Assembly (NCBI GenBank): GCA_017408185.1 | Contig: JAFQVE010000310.1 | Span: 1-14,482, forward strand | Direction of reading: 5' to 3' | From: Oscillospiraceae bacterium | GTDB lineage: Bacteria > Bacillota_A > Clostridia > Oscillospirales > JAAYXM01 | Length of the DNA: 14,482 nucleotides | Part shown: positions 7,319 through 14,314 of the stretch, piece by piece | Position numbering within the stretch: the stretch's first letter is position 1 | Layout of the letters: every line of letters begins with the position of its first letter | Translations under genes and position numbers: made by a program | The notes under the pieces: generated by a model | Databases searched by the model: none | What the model saw: only the letters and a program-made list of their open reading frames with translations | What the model was told of the DNA's origin: nothing

Positions 7319-8119
7319 ATGCTTAAGGTATGTCCGCTCGCGAGCGGGTCTAACGGAAACTGTACATACATATCTGACGGAAAGGTGCATATACTTGTTG
7401 ATGCGGGCATCTCTGCCACGCGCATTATCCGCGAGCTTTCAATGCTCGGGCTTGGCGTGTCTGCGATAGATGCAATATTTATCACGCACGAGCACGGCGA
7501 CCACATTTGCGGACTGGAAAAGCTTCTTTGCCGTGCGGATATTCCGGTCTATGCCTCGTGCGGAACGGCACGCGGAATCGGAGAACGGGTAAAGGCACTT
7601 TCCGGCAAGGTAAACTGCGTTTATGCAGGAGAGAAAACAACTGTCGGCAGCATAAGCGTTGAGCCTTTCCACACCCCACATGATACCTATGAGAGCACAG
7701 GTTATCGGATTTGCTCGGAAAGCGAGTGTGCGGTTATTGCAACCGATATCGGCCATGTGGATGGCGAGGTGTCGGAGCATCTTTTCGGCTCGGACATCCT
7801 TTTGCTTGAGTCCAATTACGATGAGAGACGGCTTCGTGCTTGCAGATATCCTGTATTTTTAAAACAGAGAATCGTTGGTGAGCGTGGCCATCTGTCCAAT
7901 ACCGAGTGCGCCAGTCTTGCAGTTGAGGCTGTAAAGCGAGGAACAAAGAATATAATTCTGGGACATCTGAGCGCGGAGAGCAACACGCCTAAGGAAGCCT
8001 ACACCGCAACGCATACAGCGCTTACTCAAAGCGGAGTAATTCCGGGTGTTGATATGATGCTGTACGTTGCACCGCGCGGTGAGCGCGGAGAGGTTGTCAC
8101 CGTGGAGGCGGGAAAGTAG
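7319..8119 (+). CDS. walJ: WalJ (YycJ)-like metallo-beta-lactamase-fold hydrolase
   Basis: A 266-residue protein; ATG 7319 has AAGGAG 7 bases upstream. The beginning (LKVCPLASGSNGNCTYI) and the zinc-binding motif H57-x-H59-x-D61-H62 in THEHGDH are classic for the YycJ subgroup of the metallo-beta-lactamase fold, as are PHDTYESTGYRI (about 120-131), ATDIGHV (D143), LESNYD, RGHLSN and LGHLSAESNTP. Family knowledge: YycJ-type proteins are reported as exonucleases or phosphodiesterases linked to cell division and DNA repair; the exact substrate is not settled. Its place after the wal genes and directly before rlmH matches Bacillus, where htrA can lie in between; no htrA is present here. The stop TAG at 8117-8119 touches the rlmH ATG, so the two are coupled. 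Confidence 0.92.
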   Translation: MLKVCPLASGSNGNCTYISDGKVHILVDAGISATRIIRELSMLGLGVSAIDAIFITHEHGDHICGLEKLLCRADIPVYASCGTARGIGERVKALSGKVNCVYAGEKTTVGSISVEPFHTPHDTYESTGYRICSESECAVIATDIGHVDGEVSEHLFGSDILLLESNYDERRLRACRYPVFLKQRIVGERGHLSNTECASLAVEAVKRGTKNIILGHLSAESNTPKEAYTATHTALTQSGVIPGVDMMLYVAPRGERGEVVTVEAGK

Positions 8120-8593
8120 ATGCTGAGTGTTGATATTATCTGCGTTGGGAAGCTTAAGGAAAAGTTTTTTGCTGATGCGTGCGACGAATACAAAAAACGT
8201 ATGGGTGCGTATTGTAAGCTGAATATCGTCGAGCTTGCAGAAACACCGGCGGCAAATGAGAGCGAGGTGCGCCGCGCTCTTTCGGCAGAAGCCGAGCGCA
8301 TTTCAGCAAAAATCCCGAAGGATGCGTATCTTATATGTATGTGTATCGAGGGAAAACTGCTATCCAGCGAAGCACTGGCAGAGAAGATAACCTCGCTGAA
8401 ATGCTCGGGGAAAAGCAGGCTGTGCTTTATTATCGGCGGTTCAAACGGTATAGATGAGAGCATAAAGGCACGTGCAGAGCTGCGGCTTTCAATGTCGCCG
8501 ATGACCTTTCCGCACCATCTCGCGCGGGTAATGCTTTTAGAGCAGATTTACCGTGCATTCAAGATAGAAGAAGGCTCGGGATATCATAAATAG
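8120..8593 (+). CDS. rlmH: RlmH, 23S rRNA pseudouridine-1915 N3-methyltransferase
   Basis: A 157-residue SPOUT-class methyltransferase (family about 155-160 residues). The C-terminal knot that binds S-adenosylmethionine is visible as FIIGGSNGI (103-111), followed by LSMSPMTFPHHLARVMLLEQ and the YHK ending that is nearly universal in RlmH. It methylates the pseudouridine at position 1915 of helix 69 in 23S rRNA on assembled 70S ribosomes. GGAGG (8104-8108) inside walJ serves as the ribosome site, 11 bases from an ATG that directly follows the walJ stop. In staphylococci the 3' end of this gene (orfX) is the attachment site for SCC elements; no such element follows here. The neighbours strengthen an already unambiguous family call. 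Confidence 0.97.
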   Translation: MLSVDIICVGKLKEKFFADACDEYKKRMGAYCKLNIVELAETPAANESEVRRALSAEAERISAKIPKDAYLICMCIEGKLLSSEALAEKITSLKCSGKSRLCFIIGGSNGIDESIKARAELRLSMSPMTFPHHLARVMLLEQIYRAFKIEEGSGYHK

Positions 8594-8608
8594 AAATAAC
8601 AGACCAAC

Positions 8609-8664
8609 ATTCTACCGCGGAGCGGGAGAATAAACAAGATGACGGTATCCTGCGATGAAGAAAA
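8609..8664 (+). repeat. Tandem hairpin repeat, copy 1
   Basis: First of two direct copies, spaced 65 bases apart. Its first 23 bases (8609-8631) form an imperfect palindrome: arm ATTCTACCGC, loop GGA, arm GCGGGAGAAT, with one mispaired position (A8614). A further 33 bases resemble copy 2. By hand count, 48 of 56 positions agree between copies. There is no T-run, so it is not a standard terminator. It begins 16 bases after rlmH. Confidence 0.8.
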
Positions 8665-8673
8665 CGAACTACT

Positions 8674-8729
8674 ATTCTCCCGCGGAGCGGGAGAATGAAC
8701 AAGATGATGGTATGCTGCAAAGCAGGAAA
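8674..8729 (+). repeat. Tandem hairpin repeat, copy 2
   Basis: The palindrome is perfect here: ATTCTCCCGC (8674-8683), loop GGA, GCGGGAGAAT (8687-8696), giving a 10-bp G/C-rich stem. The tail carries a second small hairpin, CTGC-AAA-GCAG (8715-8725), absent from copy 1. This copy forms the leader immediately before the phosphomutase ribosome site (AAGGAGG, 8734-8740). It may be a dispersed REP-like element or an RNA structure that affects the downstream gene. Confidence 0.8.
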
Positions 8730-8748
8730 TAAAAAGGAGGAATACATA

Positions 8749-10452
8749 ATGGGTTACAGAGAAGAATATGAAAAATGGTTGAATTCAGGGGTGCTTAATG
8801 AAGAAGAAACAGCAGAGCTTCTTGCGATAAAAGGAAACGATGCTGAGATTGAGGATCGCTTTTATGCGCCGCTGCAGTTCGGTACGGCAGGGCTTCGCGG
8901 TGTTCTCGGAATGGGAATAAACCGAATGAACGTATATACCGTGCGTCAGGCAACGCAGGGGCTTGCCGCTCTCATTTGCGGTATGGGCAAAAAGGTTATG
9001 AAACGCGGCGTTGCGGTGTGTATGGACTGCCGCATCGGAAGCGATATTTTTGCGCGCGAGGCTGCGTGCGTGCTTGCGGCAAACGGCATTTCGGTTTACC
9101 TTTTTGAATCTCTTCGCCCGACACCGGAGCTTTCATTTGCGGTGCGCGCGATGGAGTGCATTGCCGGTATCAACATAACCGCAAGCCATAACCCGAAGGA
9201 ATACAACGGTTATAAGGCATACTGGGAGGACGGCGCACAGCTTCCGCCTAAGGAAGCTGATGTTGTGCTTGCCGAAATTGAAAAGACGGATATTTTCACC
9301 GGCGTTAAAACTATGGATTATGATGAGGCGGTAAAGAGCGGGCTTATCACCGTAATCGGTGAGGAGGTTGACGAGGCGTTTATTGTCTACGCGCTTTCGT
9401 GTGCAATAAACCGAGAGGCAACACGCGCTGTTGCCGATGATTTCAAGATTGTTTATACGCCGTTTCACGGTACGGGATATAAGCTTGTTCCGGAAATCCT
9501 TAAGAGAATCGGACTTCGCAATGTTATAATCGTTCCGGAGCAGAGCACGCCGGATGGCAATTTCCCGACGGTGAAGAGCCCGAATCCCGAAAACCGCGAA
9601 GGGTTTGCTCTTGCAATTGAGCTTGCAAAGCGCGAGAATGTTGACCTCATTATCGGTACAGACCCCGATGCTGACCGCGTGGGTGTTGTTGTGAGAAACG
9701 GCGAGGGAGAGTATGTAACAATAACCGGAAATCAGATGGGCGTTCTCCTTCTTGATTATATCATCGGCGCAAAGAAACGGGCGGGAGAGCTTTCCGAGAA
9801 TGCTTATGCCGTGAAGACAATTGTAACTACGGAAATGGCACGTCGCGTCTGCGAAGCGAACGGCGTTAAAATGCACGAAACCTTTACGGGATTCAAATTC
9901 ATTGCCGAGCGTATTGAGCAGGAGGGAAGCGAAGGATTTCTGCTTGGATACGAGGAGTCTTACGGTTATCTTATGGGCGATTTCTGCCGCGATAAGGATG
10001 CTGTTACGGCGACTATGATGATTGCCGAGATGGCAGCATATTACAGAACCGAGGGCAAGAGCCTTTATGAGGCGATGATGGCGCTTTATGAAAAATACGG
10101 CGCATATGCCGAGCGCACGGTCAACGTCGTCATGCCGGGCGTTTCAGGACTTGCAAAAATGCGCGAGCTTATGGAAAACCTCCGTAATAATCCTCCATGT
10201 GAGCTTGCCGGAGGAAAGGTCAAGTGCGTGCGTGATTACCTTACGGGCAAGACAAACACAGGCGAGACGCTTCCGCTTTCGGGAAGCAATGTGCTTTACT
10301 TTGAAATGGAGGACGGAACAAGCTTCATCATCCGTCCGTCAGGTACAGAACCGAAGATAAAGGTGTATATCCTCGCATCGGGCAAAACACTTGATGAAGC
10401 AAACAAAACAGCGGACTCCTACGCCTCCGCCGCAAACGACATAGCGAAGTGA
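8749..10452 (+). CDS. Alpha-D-phosphohexomutase (phosphoglucomutase/phosphomannomutase)
   Basis: A 567-residue cytoplasmic enzyme. ATG 8749 is chosen because AAGGAGG lies 8 bases upstream and the protein then begins MGYREEYEKWL, as in this subfamily; the in-frame ATG at 8695 would add 18 residues coded by the repeat element. The four signature loops are present: phosphoserine S146 in TASHNP; metal-binding GTDPDADR (303-310); sugar-binding GYEESYG (400-406); and phosphate-binding RPSGTEP (529-535). Family knowledge: such enzymes interconvert hexose 1- and 6-phosphates; the roughly 570-residue type resembles Bacillus PgcA, which makes glucose 1-phosphate for UDP-glucose and cell-envelope glycans. 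Mannose or other substrates cannot be excluded. It has no visible promoter of its own and ends at a strong terminator. Confidence 0.94.
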   Translation: MGYREEYEKWLNSGVLNEEETAELLAIKGNDAEIEDRFYAPLQFGTAGLRGVLGMGINRMNVYTVRQATQGLAALICGMGKKVMKRGVAVCMDCRIGSDIFAREAACVLAANGISVYLFESLRPTPELSFAVRAMECIAGINITASHNPKEYNGYKAYWEDGAQLPPKEADVVLAEIEKTDIFTGVKTMDYDEAVKSGLITVIGEEVDEAFIVYALSCAINREATRAVADDFKIVYTPFHGTGYKLVPEILKRIGLRNVIIVPEQSTPDGNFPTVKSPNPENREGFALAIELAKRENVDLIIGTDPDADRVGVVVRNGEGEYVTITGNQMGVLLLDYIIGAKKRAGELSENAYAVKTIVTTEMARRVCEANGVKMHETFTGFKFIAERIEQEGSEGFLLGYEESYGYLMGDFCRDKDAVTATMMIAEMAAYYRTEGKSLYEAMMALYEKYGAYAERTVNVVMPGVSGLAKMRELMENLRNNPPCELAGGKVKCVRDYLTGKTNTGETLPLSGSNVLYFEMEDGTSFIIRPSGTEPKIKVYILASGKTLDEANKTADSYASAANDIAK

Positions 10453-10458
10453 AAACAG

Positions 10459-10503
10459 AAGCATCCCGGAACGCAAAATCTGCGTTCCGGGATGCTTTCT
10501 TTT
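10459..10503. terminator. Strong intrinsic terminator, probably bidirectional
   Basis: AAGCATCCCGGAACGCA (10459-10475) pairs perfectly over 17 bp with its reverse complement at 10481-10497 around a 5-base loop. On the + strand a T-rich tract (TTTCTTTT) follows, ending transcription of the phosphomutase. On the - strand the same stem is followed by CTGTTTTC, so it could also stop transcripts coming from the kinase operon. It marks the border between the core gene block and the catabolic block. Confidence 0.93.
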
Positions 10504-10516
10504 ACGTCGTTGCGTA

Positions 10517-10779
10517 TTAATCCGGCTTTGTCTGCGACGGAGGATATCCGAACATTTTGACAAATGCCCGGTAAAAAGAAGCATAATCGCGATAGCCGCA
10601 GTCGAGATATATTTTGGTGGGAGGGTTGTTGTTTGTGATAAAGTCATCATCGCGGCGCGGACGGAGTTGACCGTATGCTCGTTCAGTATTCCGAGCAGTT
10701 TGTGAAAAACACCGGCAAAGTAAACACCATGCACGCGTGGGTTGAGGTGGATTTTAGTGAGATGTGTTGTTAAAACTCG
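10517..10779 (-). pseudogene. Remnant of an AraC-family regulator (C-terminal DNA-binding domain, frameshifted, 5'-truncated)
   Basis: On the - strand one frame, open from 10779 down to about 10650, reads TTHLTKIHLNPR, then YFAGVFHKLLGI, then VNSVRAAMM, resembling the first helix-turn-helix of an AraC domain and the linker helix. A second frame, from about 10655 to the TAA at 10517-10519, reads DFITNNNPPTKI and then CGYRDYASFYRAFVKMFGY, the unmistakable second helix-turn-helix and C-terminus. Joining them needs a shift of one base near 10645-10655. The first part seems to carry about 4 extra residues (near VHGV) compared with the usual pattern, another sign of decay. The N-terminal sensor domain and the early part of the DNA-binding domain are missing: the similarity stops exactly at the kinase stop codon (10770-10772). 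Between 10453 and 10769 there is only this remnant and the terminator. AraC origin of the second part is firm; the first part is slightly less so. Confidence 0.8.
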
Positions 10780-12335
10780 TTAAGCGCCGAGAGTCCGGAC
10801 TTGTAAAGAGAAAAGAATTTGTCAAATCCGTCGGCTTTCTCTTCTTCGGGATGAAGAATGAAGGTTTCGACATTTTTAAAAACTTCCTTATCAAGCCATT
10901 TGCTGAGCGGGAGAGAGCTTCCTTTAAGCGAATATGCTGCAAGCAGTGCCATACCCCACGCTCCGCCTTCTCCGGCAGTTTTGGATACGGAAATTGGTGT
11001 ATTAAGTGTGTTTGAAAGAAGCTGCTGTGCAACGCCTGTTACTTTGAAAAGCCCGCCGTGTGCAGTGAAGCCGTCTGCGGAAATGTTCTCATTCTCTTTA
11101 AGCATATCCATACCGATCTTCAGCGGAGCAATTGTTGCATAAAGCTGTGAACGGAAAAAGTTTGCGAGGGAGAGTCTGCTGTTCTTAGTCCGGAAAATTA
11201 TGGGTTTTCCACGCTCTATGCCTGAAACCGGTTCGCTTGCCAGACAGTTGTATGAAACAACTTCACCGCAGTCAGCATCCCCGGTCAGTGCATTTTCGTA
11301 GAGAAGCTTATAAAGCTTTGATATGTCTGTATTTGTGCCGAGAAGAGATGCAAATTCGCCGAACACTTTTACCCAGGCATCAAGCTCGGAACAGCCGTTA
11401 TTGCTGTGAATGAGTGCAACGGGATGAGCATCGGGAGTTAAAACGACATCAATCTCGGGGTACATACGCGAAAGAGGCTTTTCAAGAACAAGTAAAGAAA
11501 AAACCGATGTGCCCGCTGAGATATTTCCTGTTTTCGGACTTATGCTGTTGGTTGCAATCATTCCCGTTCCGGCATCACCCTCAGGCGCGCAGACAGAAAT
11601 TCCGAAAGAGAGCTCGCCGCTTAAATCAAGAAAATGCGCACCTTCTTCGGATAATACCGTGCCGGAGTCATTACAGAGGCGTACTTTTGGAAGAATGTCG
11701 CGTATTTTCCACGTAAAGCCCTTATCTGCGATAAGCTCATCAAACATATCAAGCTTTTCTCCATCGAAGTCTCTACCGATAAACGGAAACATTCCTGAGC
11801 CCTCGCTTACGCCGATTTCGTGCTTTCCGGTGAGCAGATAATGAATATATCCCGAAAGGGTGGTAATATGGGCAATTTCAGGAACGTGAGCCTCATTATT
11901 CAATATTGCCTGATACAGATGTGCTATGCTCCAGCGCTGAGGTATATTAAAATTAAATAAGGAACTGAGCTTTTTTGCTGCAGTCTCTGTCGTGGTGTTG
12001 CGCCAGGTACGGAACGGCGTGAGAAGCTTCATATTTTTATCAAAAACAAGATAACCGTGCATCATTCCGGAGATACCGATGGAAGAAAGTTTTGTGATTT
12101 TGACTTTGTATTTTTCTATGACATCCCGTCGAAGATCAGAAAAGCATTCACGCACACCGATATGTACATCTTCGATATCATATGTCCAGTACCCGTTTTC
12201 TAATTTGTTTTCCCATTCGTAAGAACCACTTGCGATGGGGGAATATGTGTCATCAATCAGACAGGCTTTGATTCTGGTTGAACCAAGCTCAATTCCGAGA
12301 AATGTTTGTCCGTTCAGTATCTTTTCTTTAATCAC
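10770..12335 (-). CDS. FGGY-family carbohydrate kinase, substrate unknown
   Basis: A 521-residue kinase with a GTG start at 12335, chosen because AGGAGG (complement of 12345-12350) lies 9 bases upstream. N-terminal phosphate loop FLGIELGSTRIKA (12-24); GISGMMHGYLVFD and PFRTWRNT (about 87-113); catalytic base probably D254 in APEGDAGTG; second phosphate loop NISAGTS (271-277); and AGEGGAWGMALLAAY in the C-terminal nucleotide-binding lobe. Family knowledge: FGGY kinases phosphorylate sugars, ketoses or polyols such as xylulose, ribulose, gluconate or glycerol. The TWRNT and NIPQRWSIAHLYQAIL stretches put it in a xylulokinase-like branch usually annotated only generically, so no substrate is given. 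It follows the AraC gene by 18 bases on the same strand, forming an operon, and faces the AraC remnant at its 3' end. A ketose or deoxy-sugar formed by the neighbouring pathway is a reasonable guess. Confidence 0.88.
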   Translation of the reverse strand: MIKEKILNGQTFLGIELGSTRIKACLIDDTYSPIASGSYEWENKLENGYWTYDIEDVHIGVRECFSDLRRDVIEKYKVKITKLSSIGISGMMHGYLVFDKNMKLLTPFRTWRNTTTETAAKKLSSLFNFNIPQRWSIAHLYQAILNNEAHVPEIAHITTLSGYIHYLLTGKHEIGVSEGSGMFPFIGRDFDGEKLDMFDELIADKGFTWKIRDILPKVRLCNDSGTVLSEEGAHFLDLSGELSFGISVCAPEGDAGTGMIATNSISPKTGNISAGTSVFSLLVLEKPLSRMYPEIDVVLTPDAHPVALIHSNNGCSELDAWVKVFGEFASLLGTNTDISKLYKLLYENALTGDADCGEVVSYNCLASEPVSGIERGKPIIFRTKNSRLSLANFFRSQLYATIAPLKIGMDMLKENENISADGFTAHGGLFKVTGVAQQLLSNTLNTPISVSKTAGEGGAWGMALLAAYSLKGSSLPLSKWLDKEVFKNVETFILHPEEEKADGFDKFFSLYKSGLSALNEF

Positions 12336-12344
12336 AGCAGAAGA

Positions 12345-12350
12345 CCTCCT
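12345..12350 (-). promoter_or_regulatory. Ribosome binding site that sets the GTG start of the kinase
   Basis: AGGAGG on the - strand (CCTCCT on +) lies 9 bases before GTG at 12335. No ATG is in a comparable position, so the GTG start is well supported. The site fills the short gap after the AraC stop codon. Confidence 0.75.
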
Positions 12351-12353
12351 TGG

Positions 12354-13187
12354 TTATTTCATCATTTTTCTGTATTCGCCCGGCGGCATACCGAGATGTT
12401 TTTTTACGAACGTGTTGAAATAATACTCATTCTGAAAATTCATTTTTTCACTTATTTCTCTCAGGGACAGCTCTTTGCTCTCAAGAAGCTTATGAATATG
12501 GTCAATTCGCGATTTTGCAATATACTGAGCAGGGGAGATTCCTTCGTTTTTAAGGAAAATTCTCGTAATCTGCTTTGTGCTTATGTGGCAGTATGCTGCG
12601 ATGTCGGAAACCGTGAGCCAGCTTTCAATATTATCTTGGATGTACGCCTTGGCGGCATCAAGGCGGAGATCCTCCGGCTCCTCGGTGTTTTTATCGGATG
12701 CAAGCTCGCGCAGTCCGCAGAGACGGAGCAGCATAATCACACTTTCACATACAGAGTTTTGTATTATATGCTCGGAAAGAGAGGTTGCGTTACAGTATTC
12801 ATTGATTATGAAATAGATATTTTCCAAAAGACGTGCGGGAACAATATCTGAAACGCATTCTGTAAGATACGAGAGCTCAGTGCTCGAAAAAACCAGTGAA
12901 AACTTCTCTGTTCCGGGAGATGAAGAAAGAACCCGGTGCTTTACAAACGGCGGAATAAAAAAGAATTCACCGCTGTTTGTACAATATAGATTACCGTCTG
13001 CTTCATATGTTTGTTGTCCTTTTTCTATAATGTGAATTTCAAAGCCGTTATGATGATGAGGCTTGCTGGTAATCTTGCTTGCGTCACTGTCTATGATTAA
13101 GTGTTTTAAATAACAGTCGCGAAGATTGAGAACCGAAAAAGGGGAATAACCGTCTGTTTTGTCCGGCTGCTTGAAATATATTTTCAT
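12354..13187 (-). CDS. AraC-family transcriptional regulator with N-terminal cupin-type sensor domain
   Basis: A 277-residue regulator. ATG at 13187 is preferred (AGGTG 6 bases upstream); a TTG at 13211 would add 8 residues and lacks a good site. The N-terminal half is a cupin-like sugar-binding domain, with PHHHNGFEIHIIEKGQQTY (about 43-61) and GEFFFIPPFVKHRV (about 73-86), as in AraC/RhaS-type regulators. The C-terminal half (about 175-277) is the AraC DNA-binding domain: first helix-turn-helix about 191-212 (LTVSDIAAYCHISTKQITRIF), second about 240-262 (SLREISEKMNFQNEYYFNTF), ending in LGMPPGEYRKMMK. It is co-transcribed with the kinase and divergent from the aldolase operon. The standard expectation is that it binds the intergenic region and activates both arms when an inducer derived from the substrate is present. 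The inducer is not identifiable. Confidence 0.92.
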   Translation of the reverse strand: MKIYFKQPDKTDGYSPFSVLNLRDCYLKHLIIDSDASKITSKPHHHNGFEIHIIEKGQQTYEADGNLYCTNSGEFFFIPPFVKHRVLSSSPGTEKFSLVFSSTELSYLTECVSDIVPARLLENIYFIINEYCNATSLSEHIIQNSVCESVIMLLRLCGLRELASDKNTEEPEDLRLDAAKAYIQDNIESWLTVSDIAAYCHISTKQITRIFLKNEGISPAQYIAKSRIDHIHKLLESKELSLREISEKMNFQNEYYFNTFVKKHLGMPPGEYRKMMK

Positions 13188-13220
13188 AGAACACACCTGC
13201 TTTTGCCGCAATTTAGTTTT

Positions 13221-13249
13221 ATTTTACCACGGGATTGCCTTAAAAACAA
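13221..13249 (-). promoter_or_regulatory. Promoter of the AraC-kinase operon
   Basis: On the - strand, -35 TTGTTT (complement of 13244-13249) and -10 TAAAAT (complement of 13221-13226) are 17 bases apart, with TGG just before the -10 box. The start of transcription would lie near 13214, giving a leader of about 27 bases to the ATG at 13187. Spacing and the extended -10 make this a plausible sigma-A promoter. Confidence 0.6.
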
Positions 13250-13291
13250 CTACTGTGTCTGTATTTTATAAAAAATAGTCTTTGGATTATA

Positions 13292-13321
13292 TTGTTTGAG
13301 GAAATGCCGGAATGTTATAAT
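13292..13321 (+). promoter_or_regulatory. Promoter of the aldolase operon
   Basis: -35 TTGTTT (13292-13297) and a perfect -10 TATAAT (13316-13321) are 18 bases apart, with TGT before the -10 box. The transcript would start near 13328, about 32 bases before the ATG at 13360. The weak -35 with an extended -10 fits a promoter that an activator such as the divergent AraC protein could assist. Confidence 0.68.
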
Positions 13322-13359
13322 TGTATTACAAGAAATTACACTCTCGGAGAAGGATGAAT

Positions 13360-14301
13360 ATGGAATACAATTTCGGCTCATATCCTACTATGATTACGCC
13401 GTATACGGCAGACGGAAAAATTGACTTTGAAACGGTAAGAAAATATGTCCGCTGGTATGCGGAGAACAATTGTCACGGAATATTTTCGGTTTGCCAGTCG
13501 AGCGAGATTTTCTTCCTCGATGTTGATGAACGCGCAGAGCTTAACCGTGTTGTCTATGATGAAACGCAGAAAGTTGCACGCGAAACCGGAAAGAAAATGA
13601 CTATAGTTTCATCGGGTCACGTTTCCGAAAAGCTTGAGGACCAGGCGTATGAGCTTAATAAAATATACGAAAGCGGAACTGATGCGCTTATTCTCATTAC
13701 AAGCCGCCTTGACCTTAATAATGAGGGAGATGATGTGTGGCTCAGAAACGCCGAAAAGCTCCTAAAAATGATACCTGAAGATGTTGGTCTCGGTATTTAC
13801 GAATGTCCGTTTGGTTACAAGCGCCTTGCAACACCGCGCATTTTTGAGTGGTGCCGCGATACCGGCAGATTCTATTTTATGAAGGATACCTGCTGCGATA
13901 TCGAGGAGATAGAGCGTCGCCTTGAAATTCTTCGCGGTTCACAGTTTAAGATTATGAACGCAAATTGCCAGACGCTTCTTGCATCGCTCCGCGCAGGCGG
14001 CGGAGGCTACAGCGGCATTATGGCAAACTTCCACCCGAAGCTTTATTCGTGGCTTTGCGACAACTTTGATAAAGAACCCGAAAAGGCGGAGCTTGTTCAG
14101 TCGATAATCGGAACCTTTGGCTTCACCGAATGCGGTCAACCCTATCCGCTTACCGCAAAATACAATCTCAACCTTTGCGGAATACCGACAGAGAATTACG
14201 CACGCCACGTGCCTGCTGAAAAGCTTACAAAATACCACCGCGATGCAGTGGAGCAGATGAAGCACGCAACAGATTGGCTTGAAGCTTATCTTGGCATATA
14301 G
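13360..14301 (+). CDS. DHDPS/N-acetylneuraminate-lyase superfamily aldolase, substrate unknown
   Basis: A 313-residue TIM-barrel class I aldolase/lyase (family about 290-310). ATG 13360 is chosen because GGAGAAGG (13346-13353) lies 6 bases upstream; ATG 13354 (MNM) is possible. The catalytic Tyr is Y147 in GIYECP and the Schiff-base Lys is K175 in FYFMKDTCCD; the opening SYPTMITPYTADGKID is also typical. The substrate-carboxylate loop, GTTGE in DHDPS and GSTGE in N-acetylneuraminate lyase, reads CQSSE here (45-49), and the Pro-Tyr region around 113-118 is also divergent (TSRLDL). Family knowledge: members condense or cleave pyruvate with an aldehyde (DapA, NanA, 2-keto-3-deoxy sugar-acid aldolases) or dehydrate sugar acids. 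The catabolic neighbours argue against lysine biosynthesis, so it is not called dapA. The next gene begins 13 bases later, indicating an operon. Confidence 0.88.
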   Translation: MEYNFGSYPTMITPYTADGKIDFETVRKYVRWYAENNCHGIFSVCQSSEIFFLDVDERAELNRVVYDETQKVARETGKKMTIVSSGHVSEKLEDQAYELNKIYESGTDALILITSRLDLNNEGDDVWLRNAEKLLKMIPEDVGLGIYECPFGYKRLATPRIFEWCRDTGRFYFMKDTCCDIEEIERRLEILRGSQFKIMNANCQTLLASLRAGGGGYSGIMANFHPKLYSWLCDNFDKEPEKAELVQSIIGTFGFTECGQPYPLTAKYNLNLCGIPTENYARHVPAEKLTKYHRDAVEQMKHATDWLEAYLGI

Positions 14302-14314
14302 TGAGGAAGAGAAA

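Noticed and set aside
8570..8700. SCC-type attachment site at the 3' end of rlmH, suggested by TATCATAAA before the stop and the following direct repeats
   Set aside because: TATCATAAA simply encodes the conserved YHK ending. The repeats do not match the rlmH end, and no ccr recombinase or second att copy is visible.
9133..9876. Long - strand frame of 247 codons opposite the phosphomutase
   Set aside because: The phosphomutase on the other strand has all four signature loops over this interval; the antisense frame has no recognisable domain.
10675..10773. A 32-codon + strand frame (MLVQYSEQFVKNTGKV...), which looks protein-like
   Set aside because: It lies opposite the AraC remnant on the - strand, which has clear family similarity; this frame has no ribosome site and no recognised family, so it is taken as a shadow.
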